Shown here: piece after piece, positions 7,957-17,285 of the stretch
How positions within the stretch are numbered: the first letter of the stretch is position 1
Layout: each line of letters starts with the position of its first letter
NCBI GenBank assembly: GCA_900472295.1
Contig: UCIA01000002.1
Coordinates: 682,001-746,000, forward strand
Source of the DNA: Hyphomicrobiales bacterium
GTDB taxonomy: Bacteria; Pseudomonadota; Alphaproteobacteria; Rhizobiales; Rhizobiaceae
Reading direction: 5' to 3'
DNA length: 64,000 nucleotides
Position numbers and translations under genes: made by a program
The notes under the pieces: generated by a model
The model's input: only the letters and a program-made list of their open reading frames with translations
Databases searched by the model: none
Told to the model about the DNA's origin: nothing

Positions 7957-10014
7957 TCAAGCGCTGCCGCTCAACGCCTTTTGCAGGAAGACATATTTCA
8001 TCGCCGTTTGCGCCGCTTGCGGCCGGCGGTCGCCGCGCCCGCCATGGCCGCCCTCGGTCTCCTCGAAGAACAAGGTCTTGCCGTGCCCGGCTTCCTGCAG
8101 CTTCGCGGCCATCTTGCGGGCATGGCCGGGATGGACGCGGTCGTCGGCGGTCGACGTCGTCAGCAGCACCGGTGGATAGGCAGCATCGGCCGAGACATGC
8201 TGGTAGGGTGAATAGGTGGCGAGCCACTTGGCTTCTTCCGGTTTTGCCGGATCGCCATATTCGCCGATCCACGAAGCGCCGGGCGGCAGTTCGGTGTAGC
8301 GCAGCATGTCGAGCAACGGCACCTCGATGATGACGGCGCCGAACAATTCGGGGTGCTGCGTCAGCGAAACGCCGGTGAGCAGGCCGCCATTCGAACCGCC
8401 CTGGATGCCGAGCGAGCCGGCCGTGGCGATGCCGCGCCGGACGACATCTTGCGCCACCGCGGCGAAATCATCGAAGGCAGTCTGCCGATTGCCCTTCAGC
8501 GCCGCCTGATGCCAGGCCGGCCCGAACTCGCCACCACCGCGGATGCAGGCCTGCACATAGGCGTTGCCCTTCTCCAGCCACAGCCTGCCGCGCACCCCGG
8601 CATAGCCGGGCAACAGTGGTATTTCGAAGCCGCCATAGCCGTAGAGCAGCGTCGGCACCGGCCCCTTCTGGTCGCGCCGCCTGACGACGAAATACGGGAT
8701 CATGGTGCCGTCCTTCGAGCGCGCCTCGAACTGTTCCGAGATCAAGGGTGCTGCATCGAAACGCGCCGGCTGCGACTTCACGGTGGCCAGCCTCTGACCA
8801 TCGTCGTCAGACCAGATGATCGAACTCGGCGTCAGGAAATCGGTGAAGGAGAAGGAGACGCTGGAGCCGAAATGCTCGGCATGCGCGATGCCGACATTGC
8901 CGTTCTCGGGCAATGCCACCGGCTTCAGCGACCAACGGTCGCTGCTGCGTTCGGCGACGACGACCTTGCCGCGCACATTGTCCATCAGATTGATGAACAG
9001 CCGCTCCTGCGTGCGGGCAATGCCGGCGACCGAAACACGGTGCGCCGGCTCGAGCATGGTTTCCACAGGGCCCAGTTCGCCGGTGTCGATCCAGCGTTCG
9101 AAATCGAAGGAATAGAGGCCGTCCGGCAAGCATTGAGTGCCGTCCGGCGCCGACCACTTGGTACGCACGCCGAACACGAACCGGCCCTCGAACAACGCGG
9201 TGTCGGTGACATCGTCCGGCAGAGGGATGCGCCGGTTTTCGCCCGACGGCAGGCGCAGAATACTGTGTGAGGAAAAGAAAGCGAGCGTGCGGGCGAGAAA
9301 CAGATAGGGCTTGTCGCCGTCATAATCGACCCCGGCGCCGGCCGCGAGATCCTGCTTCTCGGCTTCGAAGATCGGGGTGGCGTCTTCCAGCCGCGTGCCG
9401 CGCTTCCACAGTTTGACGACGCGCGGATAGCCGGACTCGGTCTTGTCGTCTTCCTCGAAGGCGGCCGAGACAATGACGGTGTCCTTGTCCAGCCAGGAAA
9501 AGCCGGATTTCGAGGCCGGCGCGCTAAAGCCGCCCTCGACGAAGGATCGGGTTTCAATGTCGAATTCGCGCATCTCGCTGGCGTCGCCGCCATCCGGCGA
9601 CATCGCGACCAGGCAAAGGTTGAAATCGGGGTAGAGCCGGCTGGCGCCGCTGAACACCCACTTCACGCCCTCCTTGGCCGACAGCACGTCGAAGTCGATG
9701 ATCGTTTCCCACACAGGCTTCTCGGTCTTGTAGGAAGCGACCGTCGTGCGCCGCCAGAGGCCCAGCACATTCGTCTTGTCCTGCCAGAAATTGTAGACAT
9801 GGCCGTTGAGCGCGGCGCCGACCGCGATGTTGTCCTCGGCCGTCATCAGGTCGAGCGCCGTCTCGAACGCCGCCTGGTAGGACGGATCACCCTGAAGTTC
9901 GCCGACCGTGATCTCGTTCTGGCGATGCACCCAGTCGAGCGATTCCTTGCTGGTACGATCCTCCAGCCACAGGAATTTGTCCTCGGCTTCGGGCTTTGTC
10001 GTCGATTGGGTCAC
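7957..10014 (-). CDS. Prolyl oligopeptidase family serine peptidase (S9)
   Basis: A 685-residue protein with the two-part layout of S9A peptidases: an N-terminal beta-propeller region (roughly residues 70-420) and a C-terminal alpha/beta-hydrolase domain. The nucleophile Ser is about residue 541 in IQGGSNGGLLTG. The acid is near 625 in TTSTADDRVHPGHARK and the His near 657 in EETEGGHGG. No signal peptide is visible, so it should be cytoplasmic. The start is GTG, supported by GGAG seven bases upstream. Its physiological peptides are unknown. It is transcribed towards the aminotransferase. Confidence 0.9.
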   Translation of the reverse strand: MTQSTTKPEAEDKFLWLEDRTSKESLDWVHRQNEITVGELQGDPSYQAAFETALDLMTAEDNIAVGAALNGHVYNFWQDKTNVLGLWRRTTVASYKTEKPVWETIIDFDVLSAKEGVKWVFSGASRLYPDFNLCLVAMSPDGGDASEMREFDIETRSFVEGGFSAPASKSGFSWLDKDTVIVSAAFEEDDKTESGYPRVVKLWKRGTRLEDATPIFEAEKQDLAAGAGVDYDGDKPYLFLARTLAFFSSHSILRLPSGENRRIPLPDDVTDTALFEGRFVFGVRTKWSAPDGTQCLPDGLYSFDFERWIDTGELGPVETMLEPAHRVSVAGIARTQERLFINLMDNVRGKVVVAERSSDRWSLKPVALPENGNVGIAHAEHFGSSVSFSFTDFLTPSSIIWSDDDGQRLATVKSQPARFDAAPLISEQFEARSKDGTMIPYFVVRRRDQKGPVPTLLYGYGGFEIPLLPGYAGVRGRLWLEKGNAYVQACIRGGGEFGPAWHQAALKGNRQTAFDDFAAVAQDVVRRGIATAGSLGIQGGSNGGLLTGVSLTQHPELFGAVIIEVPLLDMLRYTELPPGASWIGEYGDPAKPEEAKWLATYSPYQHVSADAAYPPVLLTTSTADDRVHPGHARKMAAKLQEAGHGKTLFFEETEGGHGGRGDRRPQAAQTAMKYVFLQKALSGSA

Positions 10015-10105
10015 GCGGAGTCTCCAGGCTATTGACCCTGCCTACATCGCGTCCCAGGCGGCCTTATTCAAGATGGTGACGTGAGGTCATCGGCCCGAAT
10101 GCGGC

Positions 10106-11266
10106 TCAAACCATACGTCGGCGGATAACCGTGGCAACCGCCAGCGCCAGGCAGATCGCGCCGAGCGTGATCGGCAGGCCGGATGCGCCGATCACATCCA
10201 TGACGCCACCCGCCAGCGGCGGCACGGCGATGCCGCCGACGCCCCACATCAGCGAGAAGGCCGCGTTGCCGGCGACCAGCGCCGAGCCCGTGAAGCGCTC
10301 GCCGAGCTCGATGATCGACATGGTGTAGATGCCGTAGGACACCGCGCCCCAAATGAAGACGCAGGGCCAGATCAGCGGCGTATCGATGAGCAGCGGCAGC
10401 AGTGCGCAGCCCAGCACTGTGGCAAGGATGCAGATGAACCGCACCAGCCGCGCCGTCAGCCTCTCCGCCAACAGGCCGAGCGGCACCTGCATGGCGATGT
10501 TGCCGGCGATCATCACCGACAGCAGCGCCGACATCCTGATATCGGCGATGCCATGATGCGTGCCATAGACCGGAAGCAGCGCCAATACGGCCTGTTCGAA
10601 CCCGGCGGCAACCACCACCGCCGACATCAAAAGCCATGCCAGCGGTATGAAGCCCATCACCGAAACACTGTGCCCGGCCTCGTTGACCTTGGGCAGTCGC
10701 GGCAGCACCAGCGCCAGGCAGGCGCCGCAAAAGATGAAGGCGAAAATGCCGACCAGGAATGGCGGCCATCCCACGGTGCCGACGGCAAGCAGGCAGAGCG
10801 GTCCAGTGGCGAAACCGGCCGAAATGACGGTGGAATAGACGCCCATGACGCGGCCGCGCCGTAATGGCGGGGCAAGCGCGATCACCCAGATTTCGCTCAA
10901 GACATAAAGCGGATTGGTCACCACGCCGATCAGGAAGCGCAGCGGAAACCAGAGATAGACATTCTGCGTCCAGCCGATGAGTGCCAGCACGATGGCTGAA
11001 AGTGCTGCACAGGTGAGCGCGGTGCGCCCTGCCCCGAACCGGCGCGCCAGCGCCGGGATGAGCGGCGAAGAGACAATGAAGCCGACCGGCGTCATCGCCG
11101 CCGAGAGACCGATCATGGCTGGCGAGACGCCCTGGCGCTGCAGAATGAAGCTCAGCAGCGGATAGGACAGGCCCTGAGCAATGGCGAACACCGAGACGGT
11201 CGCGATCACGCCGGTGATCGCCGCCCACTGCATTTTCTCGTTGTCGGCTTCCGCCAGGCTCATCAT
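10106..11266 (-). CDS. MFS transporter (paralogue A)
   Basis: A transporter of about 386 residues with 12 predicted hydrophobic segments in two halves. The loop motif RRFGAGR follows helix 2 and PPLRRGRVMGVY lies between helices 4 and 5. It shares most landmarks with the gene immediately upstream at 11393-12568 (for example AQGLSYPL, RQG-SPA-IGLSAAM-PVG, NPLYVL-E-W, GNAAF-LMWG-GGI), so the two arose by tandem duplication. The family resembles sugar-efflux or YcaD/UMF2-type MFS proteins; the cargo is unknown. An ATG-ATG pair at 11266/11263 and a GTG at 11272 are competing starts. Confidence 0.85.
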   Translation of the reverse strand: MMSLAEADNEKMQWAAITGVIATVSVFAIAQGLSYPLLSFILQRQGVSPAMIGLSAAMTPVGFIVSSPLIPALARRFGAGRTALTCAALSAIVLALIGWTQNVYLWFPLRFLIGVVTNPLYVLSEIWVIALAPPLRRGRVMGVYSTVISAGFATGPLCLLAVGTVGWPPFLVGIFAFIFCGACLALVLPRLPKVNEAGHSVSVMGFIPLAWLLMSAVVVAAGFEQAVLALLPVYGTHHGIADIRMSALLSVMIAGNIAMQVPLGLLAERLTARLVRFICILATVLGCALLPLLIDTPLIWPCVFIWGAVSYGIYTMSIIELGERFTGSALVAGNAAFSLMWGVGGIAVPPLAGGVMDVIGASGLPITLGAICLALAVATVIRRRMV

Positions 11267-11351
11267 CCGCACCCAACTAAGGTTTCAGGACTAGCTTCTC
11301 TGCCCGATGGGGGTAGCCTCGCATGGGAAGAAACCGTTTGCTCCAGACAAA

Positions 11352-11402
11352 CCCTGTCAGGAGTTCTGGCCCTGTCAGGAGTTTTGCCCCTGTCAGGAGT
11401 TT
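11352..11402. repeat. Three tandem copies of a 17-18 bp unit at a gene end
   Basis: The unit CCTGTCAGGAGTT followed by T/C and G/C-rich filler occurs three times in a row. The rightmost copy contains the stop codon and last residues (K-N-S-stop) of MFS paralogue B, so the end of the gene has been copied twice into the spacer between the two transporters. The copies are nearly identical, which points to recent slippage. Confidence 0.8.
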
Positions 11403-12568
11403 TTGCGCTTGAAGGAACGGTAGAGCGCGAAGCCCACCAGCAGCGCGTCGAGACCGGCGATGACCACCGGCAGGCCGAGCGGCCCGATGCCCTGCATCAG
11501 CACGCCGGCTCCGGGCGGGCCGACGATGCCGCCGGCACCCCACATCAGCGCGAAGGCGGCGTTGCCGGCGACCAGAACCGATCCCTTGAAGCGGCTGCCG
11601 AGTTCGATCAGCGCCATCGTGTAGACGCCGTAGCCGACCGCGCCCATGACAACCAACACCGGCCAGATCAGCGGCGTCGTGATCAGCAGCGGCAGCGACA
11701 GCGCGCAGGCCGCCGTCGCCAGCGCGCAAAACACGATCATCGCCCGGCCACCGAAACGTTCGGCCATCAGTCCAAGTGGAATCTGCAACAGAATGTTGCC
11801 GGCCGACAGCGCCGTCACCAGCGCCGCGAGCTTCGCCTCGGGAAGCGCATAGCCGGCGCCGAAGACCGGGATCAGCGCATAGGTGCTCTGCTGCACCGCC
11901 GCCGATACCAGCACCGCCAGAAGCAGCGCCGGCGCCAGCCCGGCAAAGCCGAAAAGGCCGCTGGCCGGCTGGCCGTCATCCTCGAAACCGGTCAGCTTCG
12001 ACGACACCGCGCGCAGGATCAGCGCGCACAGCGCAAAACCGGCTATCGCCGCAATGAAGGGCGGCCATCCCGACGCGCCGACTGTGATCAGGATGAGCGG
12101 CCCGGCCGCATAGCCGGCGCCCATCAACGCGTTGAACACACCCATCACCCGCCCGCGACGTGAGGGCGGCGCCAGCGACAGCGCCCACACCTCGCCCAGC
12201 ACATAGAGCGGGTTGATGACCACGCCGACGAGGAAGCGGATGATAAACCAGGCCACCCAGTCCTGCAGGTAGCCGATCGCGAGAAAACACAGCGCCCCGA
12301 TCAGCGAACAGCCGACGGCGAGATTGCGGGCTCCGAACAGCCGCACGGCGGCCGGCACGAAGGACGCCGACAGGATGAGGCCCACCGGCATCATCGCCGC
12401 GGACAGGCCGATCAGCGCCGGCGACATGCCTTGCCGCTGCATCAGAAGCGTGAACAGCGGATAGCTCAGCCCTTGTGCAGCACCGAACATGGCAAGGGCC
12501 GCAGTAACGCCGGCAAGCGCCGCCCATTGCGTTGCCGCTTCGCCATCGCTCGAGCCGGTCGTGGCCAT
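11393..12568 (-). CDS. MFS transporter (paralogue B)
   Basis: A 391-residue transporter with 12 hydrophobic segments and the same landmarks as the downstream neighbour at 10106-11266. Helix 1 contains MFGAAQGLSYPLFTLLMQRQ, the helix 2-3 loop RLFGARNL, and the helix 4-5 loop APPSRRGRVMGVFNAL. The ATG at 12568 is preceded by GGAAAGG at a good distance; a longer frame upstream lacks family similarity. The pair may form an operon, with 126 bases between the genes filled partly by the tandem repeat. The substrate is unknown. Confidence 0.87.
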   Translation of the reverse strand: MATTGSSDGEAATQWAALAGVTAALAMFGAAQGLSYPLFTLLMQRQGMSPALIGLSAAMMPVGLILSASFVPAAVRLFGARNLAVGCSLIGALCFLAIGYLQDWVAWFIIRFLVGVVINPLYVLGEVWALSLAPPSRRGRVMGVFNALMGAGYAAGPLILITVGASGWPPFIAAIAGFALCALILRAVSSKLTGFEDDGQPASGLFGFAGLAPALLLAVLVSAAVQQSTYALIPVFGAGYALPEAKLAALVTALSAGNILLQIPLGLMAERFGGRAMIVFCALATAACALSLPLLITTPLIWPVLVVMGAVGYGVYTMALIELGSRFKGSVLVAGNAAFALMWGAGGIVGPPGAGVLMQGIGPLGLPVVIAGLDALLVGFALYRSFKRKNS

Positions 12569-12842
12569 GCTGCCTTTCCAGTGTGATCGCCCACCATCAA
12601 GGCCGGCAAACCACCGAGCTAACGGTTCGATTCGGGGAAAGGAAGGGCCGGCGCGGGAATTCCCCTTGCGCCAATGACCCTGGCCACATGTCCTGCCCCC
12701 TAGGAATCCAGCGACACGGTCAGTTGCCAAACTGCCGTTCCGGCATGTCGCTTCCCTCGTCCTAGTGGTCGCCGCCTCCGCACTGGCCGGACAGCCGGCG
12801 GTCCATTATGCCGCCCGCTACCAGCATTGTACGAGGACCATC

Positions 12843-14420
12843 ATGACCGCTGCCCTGCACCCAGCCGAACCGCCTTTGGCAACCGACCGCGCCCGTCGCG
12901 GCGGCCGTGCGGGCAAGCGCGCCGGCGGCTCGGCCGCGTTCGAACAGCCGGCGTTCCGGCAGTTGAGAAACCCGCTGACGCCGACCAAGCTGGTCTCCGA
13001 CGACGAGCTGGAATCGATCCACCTCGCCTCGCTGCGCGTGCTCAGGGAAATCGGCGTCGACGTGCTGCACGACGAAGCCCGCCGCATCATGAAGGAAAAT
13101 GGCGCTGATGTCCGCGAGGGCAGTGAACGGGTGCGCTTCGACAGCGACATGATCCTCGATCTCGTCTCGAACTGCCCGTCCGAATTCACGCTGCACGCCC
13201 GCAACCCGGCGCACAATGTGCGCTTCGGCGGCAACAATGTGATCCTGTCGATGATGGCGTCGGCGCCGAACTGCTCTGACCTCGATCGTGGCCGCCGCCC
13301 GGGCAACCAGGCCGACTACCGCAACTTCCTGCGCCTGGCGCAGATGCACAACATCCTGAACTGCACCGGCGGCTATCCGGTCGAGCCGACCGACATCCAT
13401 CCCTCGGTGCGCCACCTCGAATGCATCCGCGACCTCGCCATGCTCACCGACAAGGTCTTCCACATCTATTCGCTCGGCAAGGAGCGCAATGTCGACGGCA
13501 TCGAGATCGCCCGCATCGCGCGCGGCATCAGCCATGAGCAAATGCTGGAAGAGCCGTCCGTCTTCACCATCATCAACACCAACTCGCCGTTGAAACTCGA
13601 CGTGCCGATGATGGAAGGCATCATCCAGATGTCGAGCAAAGGCCAGGTTGTCGTCGTGACACCGTTCACGCTGTCAGGCGCCATGGCGCCGGTGACCATC
13701 GCCGGCGCGCTGGTGCAGCAGAATGCCGAGGCGCTGTCCGGCATCGCTTTCGCCCAGATGGTGCGCAAGGGTGCGCCGGTCGGTTATGGCGGCTTCACCT
13801 CCAATGTCGACATGAAGTCCGGCTCACCGGCCTTCGGCACGCCCGAATACATGAAGGCGCAGCTGGTCGGCGGCCAGCTCGCCCGCCGCTACAAGATCCC
13901 CTACCGCACCTCCAACACCTGCGCCGCCAACACCGTCGACGCGCAGGCCGCCTATGAAAGCGTGTTCTCGCTGTGGGGCGCCATCCAGGGCGGTGGCAAT
14001 CTGATGATGCACGGTGCCGGCTGGCTCGAAGGCGGCCTGCGCTGCTCCTACGAGAAGACCATTCTCGACATCGACCTGTTGCAGATGGTGGCGGAGTTCC
14101 TGACCCCGCTCGACCTGTCCGACGAAGCGCTCGGCTTCGACGCCATCCAGTCGGTCGGCCCCGGCGGCCATTTCTTCGGCACCCAGCACACGCAGGACCG
14201 CTACAAGACCGCCTTCTATTCCCCCGTCCTCTCCGACTGGCGCAATTTCGAAACCTGGGCCGAAGCTGGCTCGCCGACCGCGCTGGAAAAGGCCAACAAG
14301 GTGTGGAAGGAGCGACTGGCGTCCTACGAGGAACCTTACATGGATCCGGCGATCCGCGAGGAGCTCAACGACTTCGTCGGAAAGCGCACGGCCGAAGGCG
14401 GCGCGCCGACCGATTTCTGA
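12843..14420 (+). CDS. MttB-family (non-pyrrolysine) methylamine/betaine methyltransferase, copy 1
   Basis: A 525-residue trimethylamine-methyltransferase superfamily protein. Family landmarks are ESIHLASLRVLREIGVDVLHDEAR near residue 65, FTLHARNPAHNVRFGG near 120, the mid-barrel VTPFTLSGAMAPVTIAGALVQQ near 280, and HGAGWLEGGLRCSYEK near 400. There is no in-frame TAG, so it belongs to the branch lacking pyrrolysine, which contains glycine betaine, carnitine and proline betaine demethylases. Such enzymes pass a methyl group to a corrinoid protein; none lies beside this copy, but one is at 33470. The N-terminal 35 residues are Ala/Arg-rich and probably disordered. The next gene is a dimethylglycine-dehydrogenase-like flavoprotein, consistent with betaine use. 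Confidence 0.88.
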   Translation: MTAALHPAEPPLATDRARRGGRAGKRAGGSAAFEQPAFRQLRNPLTPTKLVSDDELESIHLASLRVLREIGVDVLHDEARRIMKENGADVREGSERVRFDSDMILDLVSNCPSEFTLHARNPAHNVRFGGNNVILSMMASAPNCSDLDRGRRPGNQADYRNFLRLAQMHNILNCTGGYPVEPTDIHPSVRHLECIRDLAMLTDKVFHIYSLGKERNVDGIEIARIARGISHEQMLEEPSVFTIINTNSPLKLDVPMMEGIIQMSSKGQVVVVTPFTLSGAMAPVTIAGALVQQNAEALSGIAFAQMVRKGAPVGYGGFTSNVDMKSGSPAFGTPEYMKAQLVGGQLARRYKIPYRTSNTCAANTVDAQAAYESVFSLWGAIQGGGNLMMHGAGWLEGGLRCSYEKTILDIDLLQMVAEFLTPLDLSDEALGFDAIQSVGPGGHFFGTQHTQDRYKTAFYSPVLSDWRNFETWAEAGSPTALEKANKVWKERLASYEEPYMDPAIREELNDFVGKRTAEGGAPTDF

Positions 14421-14462
14421 TGTTGTTGATGAGCTGAACATTCGTATGGATTTGATGAACAG

Positions 14463-14530
14463 TCGCCCCCCACTCCGTCGAGCTGCGCTCGACACCTCTC
14501 CCCCGATCGACGGGGGAGAGGAAAGGCGCG
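14463..14530. repeat. Palindromic intergenic repeat
   Basis: Two dyads lie side by side: TCGAG-CTGCG-CTCGA, and then CCTCTCCCCCG with CGGGGGAGAGG around ATCGA, a perfect 11-base stem. This composition recalls dispersed intergenic repeats of rhizobia. It occupies the 210-base gap between the mttB copy and the flavoprotein gene. No T-run follows, so I do not call it a terminator. Nothing else is seen in the gap. Confidence 0.65.
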
Positions 14531-14630
14531 AGCTTATGCAAGGGCGCGAGCTGCAGCCGCCTGGCTCCCTTCCTCTCCCTCCGGCACCCCGCTCATTCGA
14601 TTCAATCTCTTCAAAAACGGATCTACCTGC

Positions 14631-17201
14631 ATGAAATCTCACGTTAAAGCGGTTGTCATTGGCGGCGGCGTCGTTGGCTGCTCGGTTCTGTATCACCTGG
14701 CCAAAGCCGGTTGGACTGACGTCATGCTGATCGAGCGTTCGGAGCTCACCTCCGGCTCGTCCTGGCATGCGGCTGGCGGCTTCCACACGCTGAACGGCGA
14801 CCCCAACGTCGCCAAGCTGCAGGCCTACACGGTGCAGCTCTACAAGGAGATCGAGGAGCTTTCCGGCCAGTCCTGCTCGTTGCATCTGACCGGCGGCGTG
14901 ATGATGGCCGATACGCCCGAGCGCATGGATTTTCTGCGCCTGGCCCACGCCAAGGGCCGCTATCTCGGCATGGACACCGAGCTGATCACGCCGTCGGAAG
15001 CCAAGGCAATGTTCCCGCTGATGGATGAGACCAATTTCGTCGGCGCCATGTGGGATCCGGTCGAAGGCCATCTCGATCCCTCCGGCACCACCATCGCCTA
15101 CTCCAAGGCGGCCAAGAAACTCGGCGCCGAGATCGTGCTGCGCAACCGCGTCGTCGAACTGACGCAGGAGGTCGACGGCACCTGGAACGTCGTCACCGAG
15201 CAAGGCACCGTCAAGGCCGAGCACGTCGTCAATTGCGGCGGCCTGTGGGCGCGCGAGATCGGCCGCATGGTCGGCGTCGAACTGCCGGTGCTGGCCATGG
15301 AGCATATGTATCTCTTGACCGAGCCGATGCCCGAGGTTGAGGAATTCAACAAGTCGACCGGCCGCGAAATGATCGGCGTGCTCGATTTCAAGGGCGAGAT
15401 CTACACCCGCCAGGAGCGCAACGGCATCCTGCTCGGCACCTATGAAAAGGCCTGCAAGCCGTGGTCGCCGGTCAACACGCCCTGGGATTTCGGCCATGAG
15501 TTGCTGCCGCCGGACCTCGACCGCATCGCGCCGTCGCTGGAAATCGGCTTCAAGCATTTCCCCGGCATCGAAAAGGCCGGCATCAAGCAGATCATCAATG
15601 GCCCCTTCACCTTCGCGCTCGACGGCAACCCGCTGGTCGGCCCGGTCCAGGGCCTGACCAATTTCTGGTGCGCCTGCGCCGTCATGGCCGGCTTCAGCCA
15701 GGGCGGCGGCGTCGGCCTCGCTTTGTCCAACTGGATGGTGCATGGCGACCCCGGCTTCGACGTCTGGGGCATGGATGTCACCCGCTTCGGCGAATGGGCC
15801 GGGTTGCGCTACACCAACGCAAAGGTGCGCGAAAACTATTCGCGCCGCTTTTCGATCCGCTTCCCCAATGAGGAGCTGCCGGCCGCCCGCCCGGCGCAGA
15901 CGACGCCGCTCTACGACACCATGCTCGCCAACAACGCCGTCATGGGCGACAGCTGGGGCCTGGAAACACCGCTCTGGTTCGCACCGAAGGGCAAGGAGCC
16001 TAGGGATATCGTCTCCTTCCACCGCTCCAACGATTTTGGCCCGATCGGCGAGGAAGTGCGCGCCACGCGCGAACGCGTCGGCGTTACCGAGATCGCCAAC
16101 TTCGCCAAATACGAAGTGTCTGGACCGGCAGCCGAGGATTTCCTCAACCGCCTGATGACCAACCGCATGCCGAAGACCGGCCGCATCGTGCTGACACCGA
16201 TGATCAACGAATTCGGCAAGCTGATCGGCGACTTCACCATCGCCAAGGCCGGTGAAGACCGCTTCATGATCTGGGGTTCGTCTGCGGCGCAGAAATACCA
16301 CATGCGCTGGTTCGAAAAGCATTTGCCCAAGGACGGTTCGGTGCGCATCCACCGCTTCGACCAGACGCTGGTCGGTCTGTCGATCGCCGGGCCGAAATCG
16401 CGTGACTTGCTGCAGAAGCTTGTCGATGTCGACATCTCGACAAAAGCCTTCCGCTTCATGGACTTCCGCGAAATGGCGGTCGGTGGCGCACCCTGCATGG
16501 TCAACCGCATCACCTATACCGGCGATCTCGGCTACGAGATCTGGATGGCGCCGGCTTACCAGCGCCTGGTCTACAAGGCGATCAAGGACGCAGGCGAGGA
16601 GTTCGGCCTGGTCGATTTCGGCATGCGCGCGCTGCTGTCGATGCGGCTCGAAAAGAACTTCCCGACCTGGTATCGCGAGCTGCGGCCGATCTACGGCCCG
16701 TTCGAAGGCGCGATGGATCGCTTCATCAAGCTGGAGAAGAACGACTTCATCGGCCGCGAAGCCGCCGCCAAGGAACACGCCGAAGGACCGAAACTGCGCC
16801 GCGTCTCCTTCATCGTCGACGCCGCCGACGCCGATGTGATGGGCGACGAGCCGATCTGGGCCAAGGTCAGCAAGGATTACGGAACGGTGGAAAAGCCGCA
16901 TGGCTATGGCGCGCCGCGCTTCGACACCGCCGGCAAGGAAGTGCGTGGCTCGAAGGCCGCGGAAGGCGCCTCCGCCGTGCGCGGCATCGTCGATGGCGAC
17001 TGGCGCGTGGTCGGCTGGGTCACGTCGGGCGGCTATGCGCATTCCGTGCAGAAGTCGATGGCGCAAGGCTATGTGCCGGCGGCCCTTGCCGAAGACGAAA
17101 GTGCCGGCCTGTTCGAGATCGAGATCCTCGGCCATCGGCGTCCAGCACGCATCAATGTCGAAGCGCCATTCGACCCCAGCGGCGAGAAGATGCGGACCTG
17201 A
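14631..17201 (+). CDS. Dimethylglycine/sarcosine dehydrogenase-like flavoprotein with GcvT domain
   Basis: An 856-residue two-domain enzyme. Residues 1-400 form a DAO-type FAD domain: VVIGGGVVGCSVLYHLAKAG at the start, then GSSWHAAGG, whose His is the covalent FAD attachment residue in dimethylglycine dehydrogenase. Residues about 430-850 are a folate-binding GcvT-like aminomethyltransferase domain (for example YTGDLGYEIWMA and FGMRALLSMRLEKNFPTW). Such enzymes oxidatively demethylate N-methyl amino acids and hand formaldehyde to tetrahydrofolate. It lies downstream of mttB copy 1. A distant paralogue is at 47583-50144. Dimethylglycine, sarcosine or another N-methyl substrate is possible. Confidence 0.88.
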   Translation: MKSHVKAVVIGGGVVGCSVLYHLAKAGWTDVMLIERSELTSGSSWHAAGGFHTLNGDPNVAKLQAYTVQLYKEIEELSGQSCSLHLTGGVMMADTPERMDFLRLAHAKGRYLGMDTELITPSEAKAMFPLMDETNFVGAMWDPVEGHLDPSGTTIAYSKAAKKLGAEIVLRNRVVELTQEVDGTWNVVTEQGTVKAEHVVNCGGLWAREIGRMVGVELPVLAMEHMYLLTEPMPEVEEFNKSTGREMIGVLDFKGEIYTRQERNGILLGTYEKACKPWSPVNTPWDFGHELLPPDLDRIAPSLEIGFKHFPGIEKAGIKQIINGPFTFALDGNPLVGPVQGLTNFWCACAVMAGFSQGGGVGLALSNWMVHGDPGFDVWGMDVTRFGEWAGLRYTNAKVRENYSRRFSIRFPNEELPAARPAQTTPLYDTMLANNAVMGDSWGLETPLWFAPKGKEPRDIVSFHRSNDFGPIGEEVRATRERVGVTEIANFAKYEVSGPAAEDFLNRLMTNRMPKTGRIVLTPMINEFGKLIGDFTIAKAGEDRFMIWGSSAAQKYHMRWFEKHLPKDGSVRIHRFDQTLVGLSIAGPKSRDLLQKLVDVDISTKAFRFMDFREMAVGGAPCMVNRITYTGDLGYEIWMAPAYQRLVYKAIKDAGEEFGLVDFGMRALLSMRLEKNFPTWYRELRPIYGPFEGAMDRFIKLEKNDFIGREAAAKEHAEGPKLRRVSFIVDAADADVMGDEPIWAKVSKDYGTVEKPHGYGAPRFDTAGKEVRGSKAAEGASAVRGIVDGDWRVVGWVTSGGYAHSVQKSMAQGYVPAALAEDESAGLFEIEILGHRRPARINVEAPFDPSGEKMRT

Positions 17202-17285
17202 AAAGGCGACAGCGCGCGTGAGATCGTGTAAGGGGCCTTCGGCAGTTGGCCGCAGGCATTTTTCCTCGATGAGAAGACGATCCCC

